This document shows positions 27,701 through 36,105 of a DNA stretch of 64,000 nt, piece by piece; positions within the stretch are counted from its first letter, which is position 1; each line of letters starts with the position of its first letter. This stretch comes from Collinsella ureilytica (GTDB lineage: Bacteria > Actinomycetota > Coriobacteriia > Coriobacteriales > Coriobacteriaceae). Below the pieces are notes generated by a model. The model had not been told where the DNA came from, ran no database searches, and saw nothing but the letters and a program-made list of their open reading frames with translations. A program made the position numbers and the translations under genes. The DNA is taken from positions 186,001 through 250,000 of the forward strand of contig NZ_JAIMFO010000004.1 in the NCBI RefSeq assembly GCF_019795105.1. The letters are read 5' to 3'.

Positions 27701-29423
27701 CGTCCGCAGGTATCGTGCCTTTCGGAATGGTAAGTGTAAAATCGCCGGTCTGAAGCTTCTCAAACGGGATCGTAGCTGTTGCATACGCTGAAGCCCCGTG
27801 TACTGGTTGTCCTGATTCGTCAGCCTGAACCAGCTTGACGAGCGCATTTCCGGCATCACGGTTTGTGATATCCAACTTTTTCGAGTTGTCTGAGGGGTCT
27901 GTAATAAGCGGCTTAGGCATCGTTCCGGCAAGCGTAACTTCCGCTGCACGAGAAATATGCTCTACCTTCGTAGTTGGTGGCTGAACCTTATACGATTGAG
28001 GATCCTTACCATCAGTTTTATCGGTGTAAAACTCCTGTGGATCAGGCACGCCGTCACCGTCGGTGTCTACCGCATGCGCATTATAACCAATGGCATATTC
28101 AACAAAATCAAAAATGCCGTCTTTATCCGAATCGGCCGCCGGAAGATAAGCGTTGGCATACGAGTTTACAAGCTGTTGCGGAGGGCGACCGTCATCTTGC
28201 TTGCCAATCAGACCACCGGAAATGTATTTATTCTGGTAGTCGGCAGCAAGACTAGACTCAAAGAAAAGTGGCTGCTGCCGTTCTTTAAGAATCTTAAGAA
28301 CGCCTGACGAGAAGTCAGCAAGCGACACATTATCCTTCAGCTTATAGGAGATTGTGTAGCTGCGAGACTGTCCCAACACACCAGTAAAAATATTATCCAG
28401 ATTGTTGCGAACCTCGTCCAGCCGCTTCATCGTAAGGTTGTCACCGTCTACAGCAATCGAAAGTTCTGCGTCGCGACTTGTGTCGACCGTACCGTCAGGC
28501 CGGAACTGGACGTCAAATTCCTTCTGATTTGGTGTGAGCTTGCCCTCAATATCAGAGCTGTAGATCTTCGTCCCGTTTAGGTCAATGAAGGGTACAAGCT
28601 CGGCAGGGATTTGCTCACGGATATAAACTACCCAGGCGTAATCAGACTGCAAAAAATTCTGATCGGGCTTGAATGTATGAATCGAGTTAATACGCCTGTT
28701 AGTTGAATCAACAAGAATATTGTTGGCTACTTGACCAGACGTAAAGCCCGTTTTCTTCTCCCCGCCTGTTTTGGCGTTGTTTTGAAGGATAAAGCCCGTT
28801 GAGATGGACTCATTCGCAATAGCTCCGGAGTATTTAATCCAGACCGACTCAAATCCGAGCTTGGTATCGGAGAGACCAAGCGAGTTAAGCGTAGCGCCAT
28901 TTTTTAGCGTGATAGTAAGATCGACGTTAGTCACCGCACCGATGACACCTGTCTGCAAGTTTGCGCCGTTGGCCTCTAAGGTCCACATGGCACCATCGTT
29001 GTATTTCTTAAGGCTTGCTTTCGAGTTGCCGGCAAGCTGAATGCTCTCGATCTGCTTGTAAAAGCCATCGTCAGAAAAGCTCAGGATGTACTTACCTGCG
29101 AACTCATTGTCTTGCCTTGTGCCCCAGTCGGTGGCAAGGTCTGACCACTTAGTGATCGTAAGTGCGATCGTACCGTTATCGTTGACACCCTTGTAAACGG
29201 TATTCGCATAGCGCAGGCTGGACGACTCGAAACCATTAGCAATGTAGTGTGCAGACGTATCAAGCGATCGCACCGAAACACCCTCGGCAGCTGCAATGGC
29301 TGGGGCTGTGCTCAGTGTTCCGGCAAGCCCAAGGCCAAGCACCACAGCAAGCGCACCGGTTCTGCCGACTCGTACCCATCTCGACTTAGTTGAAGCGATT
29401 GGCTTTGATGAATCTTCTGTCAT
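24723..29423 (-). CDS. LPXTG-anchored surface adhesin with alternating Rib-type repeats
   Basis: A 1566-residue wall-anchored protein. A signal peptide (TGALAVVLGLGLAGTLSTAPAIAAA) is followed by a non-repeated N-terminal region of about 420 residues. A calcium-binding, thrombospondin-3-like stretch comes next (DSDKDGIFDFVEY, DTDGDGVPDPQEF). About 950 residues of repeats follow: six modules of Rib/alpha-like type (LPxGTxYxW ... VTYPDGSxxEVxVxV) and five of a second type (GFGETxTxDDL ... IPTxGK ... VTYxDGSTxxVxV). A Gly/Ser/Lys-rich spacer precedes LPQTGD, a membrane helix and KRRRSSKK. I choose the ATG at 29421-29423 with GGGAGG 9 bases upstream; an ATG nearly abutting that site and the longer frame are less likely. 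Likely role: adhesion to host or partner bacteria. An 11-base G tract lies upstream. Confidence 0.9.
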   Translation of the reverse strand: MTEDSSKPIASTKSRWVRVGRTGALAVVLGLGLAGTLSTAPAIAAAEGVSVRSLDTSAHYIANGFESSSLRYANTVYKGVNDNGTIALTITKWSDLATDWGTRQDNEFAGKYILSFSDDGFYKQIESIQLAGNSKASLKKYNDGAMWTLEANGANLQTGVIGAVTNVDLTITLKNGATLNSLGLSDTKLGFESVWIKYSGAIANESISTGFILQNNAKTGGEKKTGFTSGQVANNILVDSTNRRINSIHTFKPDQNFLQSDYAWVVYIREQIPAELVPFIDLNGTKIYSSDIEGKLTPNQKEFDVQFRPDGTVDTSRDAELSIAVDGDNLTMKRLDEVRNNLDNIFTGVLGQSRSYTISYKLKDNVSLADFSSGVLKILKERQQPLFFESSLAADYQNKYISGGLIGKQDDGRPPQQLVNSYANAYLPAADSDKDGIFDFVEYAIGYNAHAVDTDGDGVPDPQEFYTDKTDGKDPQSYKVQPPTTKVEHISRAAEVTLAGTMPKPLITDPSDNSKKLDITNRDAGNALVKLVQADESGQPVHGASAYATATIPFEKLQTGDFTLTIPKGTIPADVKKVVLVGADPAGGEEAVGSVLDVKTDAEIYQAEGQTIETPVNGHPEARSAISNTVGLPDGTVYSWKNGDPDTSQEGTIDATVVVTYPDTSTQEVDVKVKVANNKTDSQRYLPKGGMVNKGFGETVTKDDLAAAVTFEPALPENYLIKGIALKDNAQIPTMGQNNKVVLTVTYADDSTADVEVTLNYGKAADALTPTAAPVSKGFGETATLDDIKGAITVDPADAVEGIELAPGTQIPTKGKDNQVSAVVKYKDGSSDTVMVPVSYQTAAEKYEPVAEGLSKKPGENVALDELQRLVTFKPELVDAHDVKSIELAPGNTLPTPNEDKNVTLTVTYSDGSTDTVTIPVVFGSMNERYTPEGQPVKATMGGELPAAITGIKNTQEMPDGTTYRWKSPAPSTAAAGETNAVIEVVYPDQTIDEVSVKVTVTDERPDALKYDATATKIEAAYGQKLTVDDLRQHVTITPTPAEGVVVDMALPEGVTIPTTGKDVAAPLVVTYSDGTQDVVSVPISFATGAETFNPAANDSIETPMGVVPGASDAIRNKEDLPEGTTYTWTQEPDVSAPAENVAGTVKVTYPDGSSEEVAVKVNVTDTRTDSQKYTATGGVLEVAYGTQVTEGNLAKKVSVADAAGQPAPEGAVKSIKLADGVSIPSNGKGLKVSMTVTYADDSTAAVEVTLTYGDANAAYDPKPQEIVTTPGSLPVAADGIKDKETLPAGTVYEWKDGQVPSTARPGTETGTVLVTYPDNTTDEVQVSVTTKALADVNEPKGRDVKVPLNGELPEAAGAISNMNELPANTQVAWKDPRPDTSRAGEQDATVTVTYPDGSSEDVSIKVKVGTDADAIDPQGQDVTVGDDGKLPKPANGIKNLDVLPDGTDLEWKDPKPNTSRPGTQTGTILVTYPDGSTDEVMVNVVVPKKSGGDSGQDDLSGKSGKSDKPGKSGKLGKFGKSGKGALPQTGDASVLAAGSALGSGVLASVFGGILAAVKRRRSSKK

Positions 29424-29581
29424 CACAAGCATCCTCCCATGTGTTCCAATAGTAGAGCTCATACCCTGTGCATAAGCTATTTGCGTATTGTATGAGACCT
29501 CATGAACACACATTTCATTTTGCGGAGTAGATAGCACATTTTTATTGAACAGTTTTTGAGTAAGTGTCTTAGAAAAATATG

Positions 29582-29592
29582 CCCCCCCCCCC
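29582..29592 (-). promoter_or_regulatory. Homopolymeric G tract upstream of the adhesin gene
   Basis: Eleven consecutive C on the plus strand (G on the coding strand) sit 159 bases before the adhesin start, in otherwise AT-rich DNA. On the coding strand CATATTTTT follows the tract and TAGCAACAATTATC precedes it, so the tract could be the spacer of a promoter. Such tracts change length by slippage and switch surface genes in Neisseria and Haemophilus. The remaining gene-free DNA (29593-30017) shows no other feature I can support. Confidence 0.5.
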
Positions 29593-30017
29593 GATAATTG
29601 TTGCTATTTTTGCAGCTAGAAGGCCTGATACAAATATGTGCTCATTTTGTATTTCTTTACTTACTTGATACGGTCTCAAAGTAGTGGAGGTACAACCTTT
29701 TGCTCATCACGAGCATAATTTGATTACACACCTCTTTTTACCTGGCATAATATAATGCAGCGCTACAGGTATTAAGATCATAAACCGTATGTTTCAACCG
29801 ATACGCTCAAGCGAGGTCTTCCTACTTTATCGGAGCTGCATCACAACTTACGAGAGTCTAAAGGCTGATTTTTGATCAAACAGGACATACGCGCCGAAAA
29901 CGATAAAAAAATAGTTAGTGTTACTTATCATACGATATATCGTATGCCTCTTTAAACCCAATACTTTTTGTTCAAACCTTTTGATGCTTTCTCGACTCTT
30001 CTTGGTCCCCTTACAAT

Positions 30018-30062
30018 AAAAACCTCCTGCTCGCACGTTTCTAAGAAACACGAACAGGAGGT
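30018..30062 (-). terminator. Terminator of the hexosaminidase gene
   Basis: ACCTCCTG (30022-30029) pairs with CAGGAGGT (30055-30062). On the minus strand the stem is followed by TTTTTATTG. It lies about 50 bases after the gene stop. Its stem equals that of the adhesin terminator at 24351-24393. Confidence 0.8.
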
Positions 30063-30112
30063 CTCTTTAGGTATTAGGTCTATTGCTTATATGCTCAACT
30101 CTATCATCTGAA

Positions 30113-31939
30113 TTAGCTCCTTGAGCTGCGACGCTTCTTCGTGCCAGCAAGGAAGCCACTCATCGCGCACGCAATAATCCCGCACCCGAGTGCAGAGCCG
30201 GCAGCAACCAAGCTTGCATCTGCCGTTTTGGGGAGCTGAGACAAGGGTTTTGAAGCTGTGCTTGGAATTGCTTTTTTACGCTGCTTTCCAATAGGTGCAC
30301 CCGTTTTACCTGATCTGGGATCCTTCTTTTCTGAACCGGACTCTTCTTTACCTGAGCTGGGATCCTTCTTCTCTGAGCCGGAGTCCTTTTTCACCAAGCC
30401 GTCAACAGCGTTATTAAGAGCGGCAGCCATGGCATCAACCTGAGCTTGTTGAGAGGCTGGCAAATCCCGCACCACTGAGTCGCGAGCGGCATGTAGCGCC
30501 TGAGCCGTCTCGTCGGTATATACCGAAAGGTCAGCCGGAATGCGGGCCATTGCCTGATCGACAGCCGTGTAATTTGCAAGCTTAACGAGGTCTGCCACCG
30601 CATTCTCGATTGCTGTGGCATAACCGTCAACTGTCTTCTGGTTATCAGAGCGCATGCCGCGTACAACCGCATCGCGAGCCGCAACAACACGATTGGCTGA
30701 ATCGGTGGTATACGAGCTTAGGTCTGCTGGAATCTTTGCAAGCGCTTCATCAACCGCCGTGTAATCAGCCGGTTTCAGCATATGATCAGCATAGGCAGCC
30801 TTAAACCCATCCATAAGCTGAAAAATACGGTCAGGATCATAGGCGTTTCCCGGCTCGTCGCACCATACGCATTGCATACTACCGACGATATCAATTGGAC
30901 CACGTGCGCCTGTCACATCGGTAAACTTCCTTTTGGAAAGATTGGCAACCGCGTTTGTAAACTTGTATCCACCGTTATCAATACGGCCTAAAACCCAATA
31001 CCAGGCGTCATTGGTATTCAGGATGCGCAAACCCTGCTCTGCTAAAAACTCAGGCTTTGCCACATTAAAGCCAAACCATCCGGAAGTCCAATAAGAGACA
31101 ACGAGAGCTTTATCAAAGGTGCCAAAGCTCGTGTTTCGGTTGTAATAGATGCCATCATTAAAGCAAACGGGCTGCATGCCAGCTGCTTTGATAATCCCAG
31201 AGACGTGATTAACGTACTCTACAAAGTTCCTGTATACACCACTTCGTTGAATGAACGACCAGCCGGGATTGCCAAAAACATCATTCGCAAACTCATCAGC
31301 ACCAAAGTTGAAATAGGTGGAGTTACCTGCGCCTTGGAAATACTCAACATACTTCTGCAGAAGCGCGTAAACAAAATCCACGGCCTCTTTATTGGTAATA
31401 TCAACAGTGCGTTTAGAGGTCTCGCCATTTTTGGCAAAGCGCACATTTTGTAGTCCAAGCTGCTCCATAGCAATCAGCACCGCGTCCATATGGCCAGGGC
31501 TGTTAATAAGCGGCACAATGCCAACACCTTTGGCCTTTGCATACGCCACAATGCGATCCATCTCAGCTTGCGTAAGAGCATTGCCATTGGCATCTTTGTG
31601 ATACACGTCGTTGCCAGCTTTGATAGCGGCCTTAACATCGTCGCTCGTATAGGTGGTGCCATTTACCGTAAGCGACATATCGTCGAGCAAAAAGCGTAAG
31701 CCGTCGTTGCCCAAAATGAGCTGAACGTCTGTATAGCCGTCGGTATATGCTCGATCGATAATCTGCTTGAGCTGGTCTTCAGAAAAGTACTTACGCCCTG
31801 CATCCAGAGAGAAGATACTTTTGAGCGGACTTTTCTGCTCTGCCCGCGCTTGAAGCGGGGCAAATGCAAAGCCAGCTACTACCAGCAACGCAGCAACGAC
31901 ACCCGTCGTTACACACCGCATAAAGCTACCTCGTTGCAC
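30113..31939 (-). CDS. Secreted GH20 beta-N-acetylhexosaminidase with LPKTA anchor
   Basis: A 608-residue exported glycosidase. A signal peptide (CVTTGVVAALLVVAGFAFAPLQARA) precedes a GH20 barrel: VPLINSPGHMDAVL and the catalytic Asp-Glu pair in YFNFGADEFAND are diagnostic. GH20 enzymes cleave terminal GlcNAc/GalNAc, here probably from mucin or host glycans outside the cell. Two FIVAR-like helical modules follow (YTAVDEALAKIPADLSSYT and YTAVDQAMARIPADLSVYT), then a Lys/Ser/Asp-rich spacer and LPKTAD, a membrane helix and KKRRSSRS. The usual Gly of the sorting motif is Ala. The start is a GTG (31937-31939) with GGAAGG upstream; an ATG six codons later is an alternative. Confidence 0.9.
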   Translation of the reverse strand: MQRGSFMRCVTTGVVAALLVVAGFAFAPLQARAEQKSPLKSIFSLDAGRKYFSEDQLKQIIDRAYTDGYTDVQLILGNDGLRFLLDDMSLTVNGTTYTSDDVKAAIKAGNDVYHKDANGNALTQAEMDRIVAYAKAKGVGIVPLINSPGHMDAVLIAMEQLGLQNVRFAKNGETSKRTVDITNKEAVDFVYALLQKYVEYFQGAGNSTYFNFGADEFANDVFGNPGWSFIQRSGVYRNFVEYVNHVSGIIKAAGMQPVCFNDGIYYNRNTSFGTFDKALVVSYWTSGWFGFNVAKPEFLAEQGLRILNTNDAWYWVLGRIDNGGYKFTNAVANLSKRKFTDVTGARGPIDIVGSMQCVWCDEPGNAYDPDRIFQLMDGFKAAYADHMLKPADYTAVDEALAKIPADLSSYTTDSANRVVAARDAVVRGMRSDNQKTVDGYATAIENAVADLVKLANYTAVDQAMARIPADLSVYTDETAQALHAARDSVVRDLPASQQAQVDAMAAALNNAVDGLVKKDSGSEKKDPSSGKEESGSEKKDPRSGKTGAPIGKQRKKAIPSTASKPLSQLPKTADASLVAAGSALGCGIIACAMSGFLAGTKKRRSSRS

Positions 31940-31987
31940 CGTATCACCTTCCTTTCGGTTGTAACTAACACTTCTAACTGGCGTAAA

Positions 31988-32015
31988 AGAATAGCATTTT
32001 CCGTAAGGTGTGCAA
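31988..32015 (-). promoter_or_regulatory. Candidate promoter of the hexosaminidase gene
   Basis: On the minus strand TTGCAC (32010-32015) and TATTCT (31988-31993) are separated by 16 bases, about 50 bases before the GTG start. The arrangement is sigma-70-like and unconfirmed. Confidence 0.4.
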
Positions 32016-32324
32016 TTACTATTCGCCAAATGGAGGCGGGGGCTACACCTGATGTGTATGCAATACATCCAAATGACCTAAAGGTGTAAACGTTTGTAAG
32101 CAATACATCTATGACCTAAGGGCATAACAAATCCTGAAAGCCTAAAAGGCGGTGCTCTGAGACAAAAACGCGACTGCAAATTAGACAGTGCCCAAAATGA
32201 AGCCCTAAGATGAAATGAGCGCGGTAAAACAGGAAATGGTTCATTCAGACTCAAGGGCGGAGCGCAAGGTGTTGATGCTTTTGCACATCAAACGTGAGTA
32301 CATCTGAATATGCCGGCGCATCCA

Positions 32325-32515
32325 GTACAAAAACCTCATTCCTTGCGTCTGTAGGAAACGTAGGTAAGGGGTGTGCCTAAGATCTGTCCGAGCGAATTAA
32401 CACTTATGCGCAAAAATCTATCCACCTTTATATGAAATCCAATTAGCAAGATCTTACAAACAAGATTTAACACCTATAAGCGAGAGCTATCCCCTACATT
32501 GCTTCTTTAAGCAAT
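32325..32515 (-). pseudogene. Scar of a second LPXTG gene (3' end and downstream DNA)
   Basis: This stretch is a diverged copy of the DNA at the 3' end of the adhesin gene (24350-24740). CTTATGCGCAAAAATCT with TCCACCT and AGCAAGA near 32402-32450 matches CTTATACGCAAAGATCT, TCCACCT and AGCAAGA near 24424-24470, at about three in four bases. CTACATTGCTTCTTTAAGC near 32493 matches the adhesin stop region CTACACTACTTCTTTGAGC. AAAAACCTC with TAGGAAACG near 32330 is a decayed form of the terminator. Similarity stops near 32515. It marks a lost surface-protein gene just before the DUF4365 gene. Confidence 0.55.
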
Positions 32516-32626
32516 ATCTTTAAGATATACGATAGAACTCCATACAGTGTTCCATCGACAAAGATAATGGATTACAAAATAATTGATGTTCGTTTACAAA
32601 TAATGACTTTTTGAGGGCGTGGGTTA

Positions 32627-35533
32627 ATGCTGGCAAACACAGGCGATGCTGGTAAAGATACGGTCGTTGCCTCCACCAAGAACCAAGATTTAGGTCGAGC
32701 GGGTGAATCTGCAGTTCTGAGCTTTTTCAATTCCAGACGTTTTGCTGCATACTCCTACCCCCAAGAGCTTGATTTAGGGGCGGATATCGAGATCGACCTT
32801 CGAGAGGTAGATCCAGACACTGGAAATGCGAAAGACCTTGGTTTCCCTATCCGCTGCCAAATAAAGACGGGCTCTTCGTACTTTAATCAGAAGGGAGTAC
32901 TGGACGGTCAAGAAGGCTGGTGGCTTCCCTTCGATATCAAACACTACAATTATTGGACGACCCACAAAAACAAATTCTTCCTCATTTTACAAACGAGCGA
33001 TATGCAGCTTCGATACTGGCAATGGCTTGATTGCGAGAACCGTTATCAAGCCGTTATTCAAAGCTCAGATAATGGGATTGAGAAGGTAGTTGGCTATAAA
33101 CTCTTTGTACCAAGAAAGAACATCGTCGACGATGATTTTTGTGAATATCTGTTAAGAATCGCGCATGAAGACAGGCTTGCAGCTCAGCTGTCCACAAGCT
33201 CAGACGTTTACAGATTCGATATTTCAGAATACGAAACGAGCAGATGGGCTCGGTATGCGTTGATGCTTCCCGATTTAACGAAGCCCCATGTGAACAGGGG
33301 CTTTGATCATGCAATTACGTGGGCGGAAGCACTTGCCTTATGCGTTTGCCAGGACCAGATAAGATGGGACATTCCAGAAAGTGGCATCCCTAGCTTCTCG
33401 GAAGAATACGACGACGTTCCTTCAATCAGGGACGCACAGACCAGTGAAGAAGCGGGCTGGAGGTTTGCCGCAGCGTACTACTCGCATCGCTTCAAAAATA
33501 GCGCGAATTCGTTCTCAGAAATATCTGACTTAACAGACAACCTTCTGGTGGCAAAAACAGTAATTACTTCGGCCGACCTATTTTGTGAGCGCAAGTTCGA
33601 AGAAGCCATCGTTTTAATCGATGCACAAATAGAATCATTGCCAACGATGGATGATGTTGACAAGGCCTGGCTTCTAATGCATAAGGGGAATTGCCTATAC
33701 GAACTCGCCCGTTGGGACGAAGCTCGTGCGTCATATGGTCGGTGTAAGTCGTTGACAAATGAAAGGGCTGATTCCGACCAAACTGCCCAGATACTGCAAG
33801 ACAATGCAACGTCTGCCCTCTTCCACATGGAGTCGCCGTTCAACAGGAATTTTGGATCAGTAATTGCGGGATATGACTGCGCTCTATCGAGGTTCTCACT
33901 GAGGCGCAACGGAATGGCTTTGCGCGATTTTCTTGAGTGTGACTTCAGGAACTGGGGATTGGGAGAAAACAGAACTATTGCAACGAGCGATACGATGAAA
34001 ATCAACCTCGAGATCTCCTGTAACATCGGGCTACTTTCAGGGGACGTCCCCTCATACAGGTCAGCTCTTTCTAGCATTGCGATCATCAATCTTGTCGCAT
34101 ACGATCCGAACACGCGGGAAATCGTAAAGGATTTAACCGCGATGGTGGACGCAGGAGATGCAGAGCACTTGCGGCAATCCGTTAATCGCGTGGTAGAAGA
34201 GAAGTCTCCGAATGCGCCGTACACATTCATCAATGCCATAAAACCGTCCAGAGTCACCCCGAGCACAGTTCGACCTATATTTACAGCTCTGATGGCCTGT
34301 GGGGATTATCTTGCAGACGAGGGAACTTCCCATTGGTTCAATTTTCTCAAAGGATTACTGGAGAATCCGGAAGATTTTTTACTAAAATTCTCCAAGCCGA
34401 ATTCGTTTTACAGATGGCCTGACGAGGCTATCAAGTGCCTTTACACTATGCGCTACCAGCTTACCTCGCAACAGTTGATCTGGTTTTCCGATTTCATTTG
34501 TACGTGTCCTTACGATCTTCAGATCGTTTCCTATCAGGTACAAGGCATCCTCGCGCTTTCGATGGGTCTGCCAGAATGCTCTCAGCGGCTTGAAGAGCGT
34601 TTTGAAAATCTAGATACATCGAACTGGCTGCATTCAATTCTCAAATTTCTTCTCTATCGGGAGGACGAGGTCTCTCGTGAGACTATCCACCGAGAGCTTA
34701 TAAGTGGCGACATTACTAATATCAACAAAATCGGAATAAACGGACTCCATGAAGACGAAACGGATGCTATCCTCAAACTCGCACTGGGCGAGCTTCACCA
34801 AATTGCCGAGCAATCGAAAAATGGAAGTTACCACCATCGAGCTATAGACTACGGGCGCTTAGCGGGAATGGTCTTCTTCAGAGATGCAGATGCGAGCAAA
34901 TGGTGGGATATGATTGTCACCTTCCTGGAGACACCTCTTATCGGGAATCGTGAAAAGATATCATTGTCAAAGATGATTCTGAACAATCTGTCGCGCGTCT
35001 CGGTCGACATGGCTAAGCGCCTTATCAAGCGCGAAAATGCCATTCTGTCTTCAATTTTGAATGAAGATTTGATGCTTTCATCAAATAAAAAGGAGCAAGA
35101 GATCCTGTCCGACCTTATCGATTCAATGAAAGGGATCTCCATAGGATTTGAAAACGTCGTTGCCGAGAAACTTGCCCGCAATGAGAAGCTGGGACTGTCT
35201 AAAATCAAATTGCTAACGTATTCGAAAAACTGGGATTTGCTGTTGCTCGGGTTGTGTTTGGACGGAAATGTCGAGCATGCTCGCGAGGCTTTCGCGAGCT
35301 TTGTGATTGCGTGCTGCGCGGACGAAGAAAAATATAGTCAATATAAGAGTTGTATAGCTAATTGCTGTATGCACAAAGGCAAGTGCTTTCCAAGGACTTT
35401 CCTCGACGCAACCTTCAAAATCAATAACCGTTCTGAAGATACAAAAGAGATTCTCCGCATCTTGTCTGGTCATGAATCAGCGCAGATTAGATTCCATGCC
35501 AAATTTCGATTGCGTGCATTCGGCGAAAGCTAA
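32627..35533 (+). CDS. DUF4365 nuclease-like protein with long helical-repeat region
   Basis: A 968-residue soluble protein. The N-terminal ~170 residues match DUF4365, a PD-(D/E)xK-like domain: AGESAVLSFFNSRRF, the acidic ELDLGADIEIDLRE, and RCQIKTGSSYF with the catalytic-type Q-x-K. From about residue 310 on it is almost wholly helical, with TPR-like pairs (AWLLMHKGNCLYELARWDEARASYGRCK). No helicase, methylase or membrane segment is visible. GAGGG lies about 9 bases before the ATG. The gene stands alone between the scar of an LPXTG gene and a truncated hsdR on the other strand, and its codon use looks less biased than in the housekeeping genes. DUF4365 proteins are often found in variable or defence loci, so an antiphage nuclease role is plausible but unproven. 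Confidence 0.75.
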   Translation: MLANTGDAGKDTVVASTKNQDLGRAGESAVLSFFNSRRFAAYSYPQELDLGADIEIDLREVDPDTGNAKDLGFPIRCQIKTGSSYFNQKGVLDGQEGWWLPFDIKHYNYWTTHKNKFFLILQTSDMQLRYWQWLDCENRYQAVIQSSDNGIEKVVGYKLFVPRKNIVDDDFCEYLLRIAHEDRLAAQLSTSSDVYRFDISEYETSRWARYALMLPDLTKPHVNRGFDHAITWAEALALCVCQDQIRWDIPESGIPSFSEEYDDVPSIRDAQTSEEAGWRFAAAYYSHRFKNSANSFSEISDLTDNLLVAKTVITSADLFCERKFEEAIVLIDAQIESLPTMDDVDKAWLLMHKGNCLYELARWDEARASYGRCKSLTNERADSDQTAQILQDNATSALFHMESPFNRNFGSVIAGYDCALSRFSLRRNGMALRDFLECDFRNWGLGENRTIATSDTMKINLEISCNIGLLSGDVPSYRSALSSIAIINLVAYDPNTREIVKDLTAMVDAGDAEHLRQSVNRVVEEKSPNAPYTFINAIKPSRVTPSTVRPIFTALMACGDYLADEGTSHWFNFLKGLLENPEDFLLKFSKPNSFYRWPDEAIKCLYTMRYQLTSQQLIWFSDFICTCPYDLQIVSYQVQGILALSMGLPECSQRLEERFENLDTSNWLHSILKFLLYREDEVSRETIHRELISGDITNINKIGINGLHEDETDAILKLALGELHQIAEQSKNGSYHHRAIDYGRLAGMVFFRDADASKWWDMIVTFLETPLIGNREKISLSKMILNNLSRVSVDMAKRLIKRENAILSSILNEDLMLSSNKKEQEILSDLIDSMKGISIGFENVVAEKLARNEKLGLSKIKLLTYSKNWDLLLLGLCLDGNVEHAREAFASFVIACCADEEKYSQYKSCIANCCMHKGKCFPRTFLDATFKINNRSEDTKEILRILSGHESAQIRFHAKFRLRAFGES

Positions 35534-36105
35534 GTCTACTGTGTATGAAACCTCGGGCTAAGAGCATTCTCATATTCGAGAAGGGGAAGCCTCTAAGGTA
35601 TGGAGCCTTGATTCGGAAAAGACAGGCGAAAATTACCCCTGCGGAATTTGAGTTGTGAAGACCGGCCCCACCATCTAAACAAAACACCCGGTGAATAATT
35701 ACGAATTAAAAAAGAGACTCCAGACCGCTTTTTAACGCCCATGAAGGCTTCATTCCGGTGTATTTCAGGATTTGTTACTCACCTAGCTTTACCTGTGGTC
35801 TTACAATTACAAACCTTCAAGGAGAATCGTGATTCAGCTTTGAGTCAAACCATATGAAAACCTATGTTTTCGAACGCGGGAATCGCTTCACCTGGTTTTA
35901 CCGACATCCGTTGTGACCAGAAAGCTCCAGGTCGCCCCAAATCACGTCAACACTTGCCGCTTTATAGAGCAATTTCGAATCAAGCTGACTTCTCACCAGA
36001 GAAAACAACCCCTATCTCAAGCATTTTAGAAGACTGTTTCAGTTTTGCTATTCCCATTTGTTGCGAATAGCGTGTCGACTGTTGAAAGACTAAGCCTCCT
36101 GTTGT
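35534..36105. other. Gene-free accessory DNA
   Basis: This 570-base stretch separates the DUF4365 gene from the fragments on the other strand. It is AT-rich, and I see no open frame with a ribosome site, no clear repeat and no terminator with a U tract. It may be decayed coding sequence. Confidence 0.4.

Noticed and set aside
35864-36070. 68-codon plus-strand frame after the DUF4365 gene
   Set aside because: No ribosome site, no recognisable motif and no terminator linked to it.
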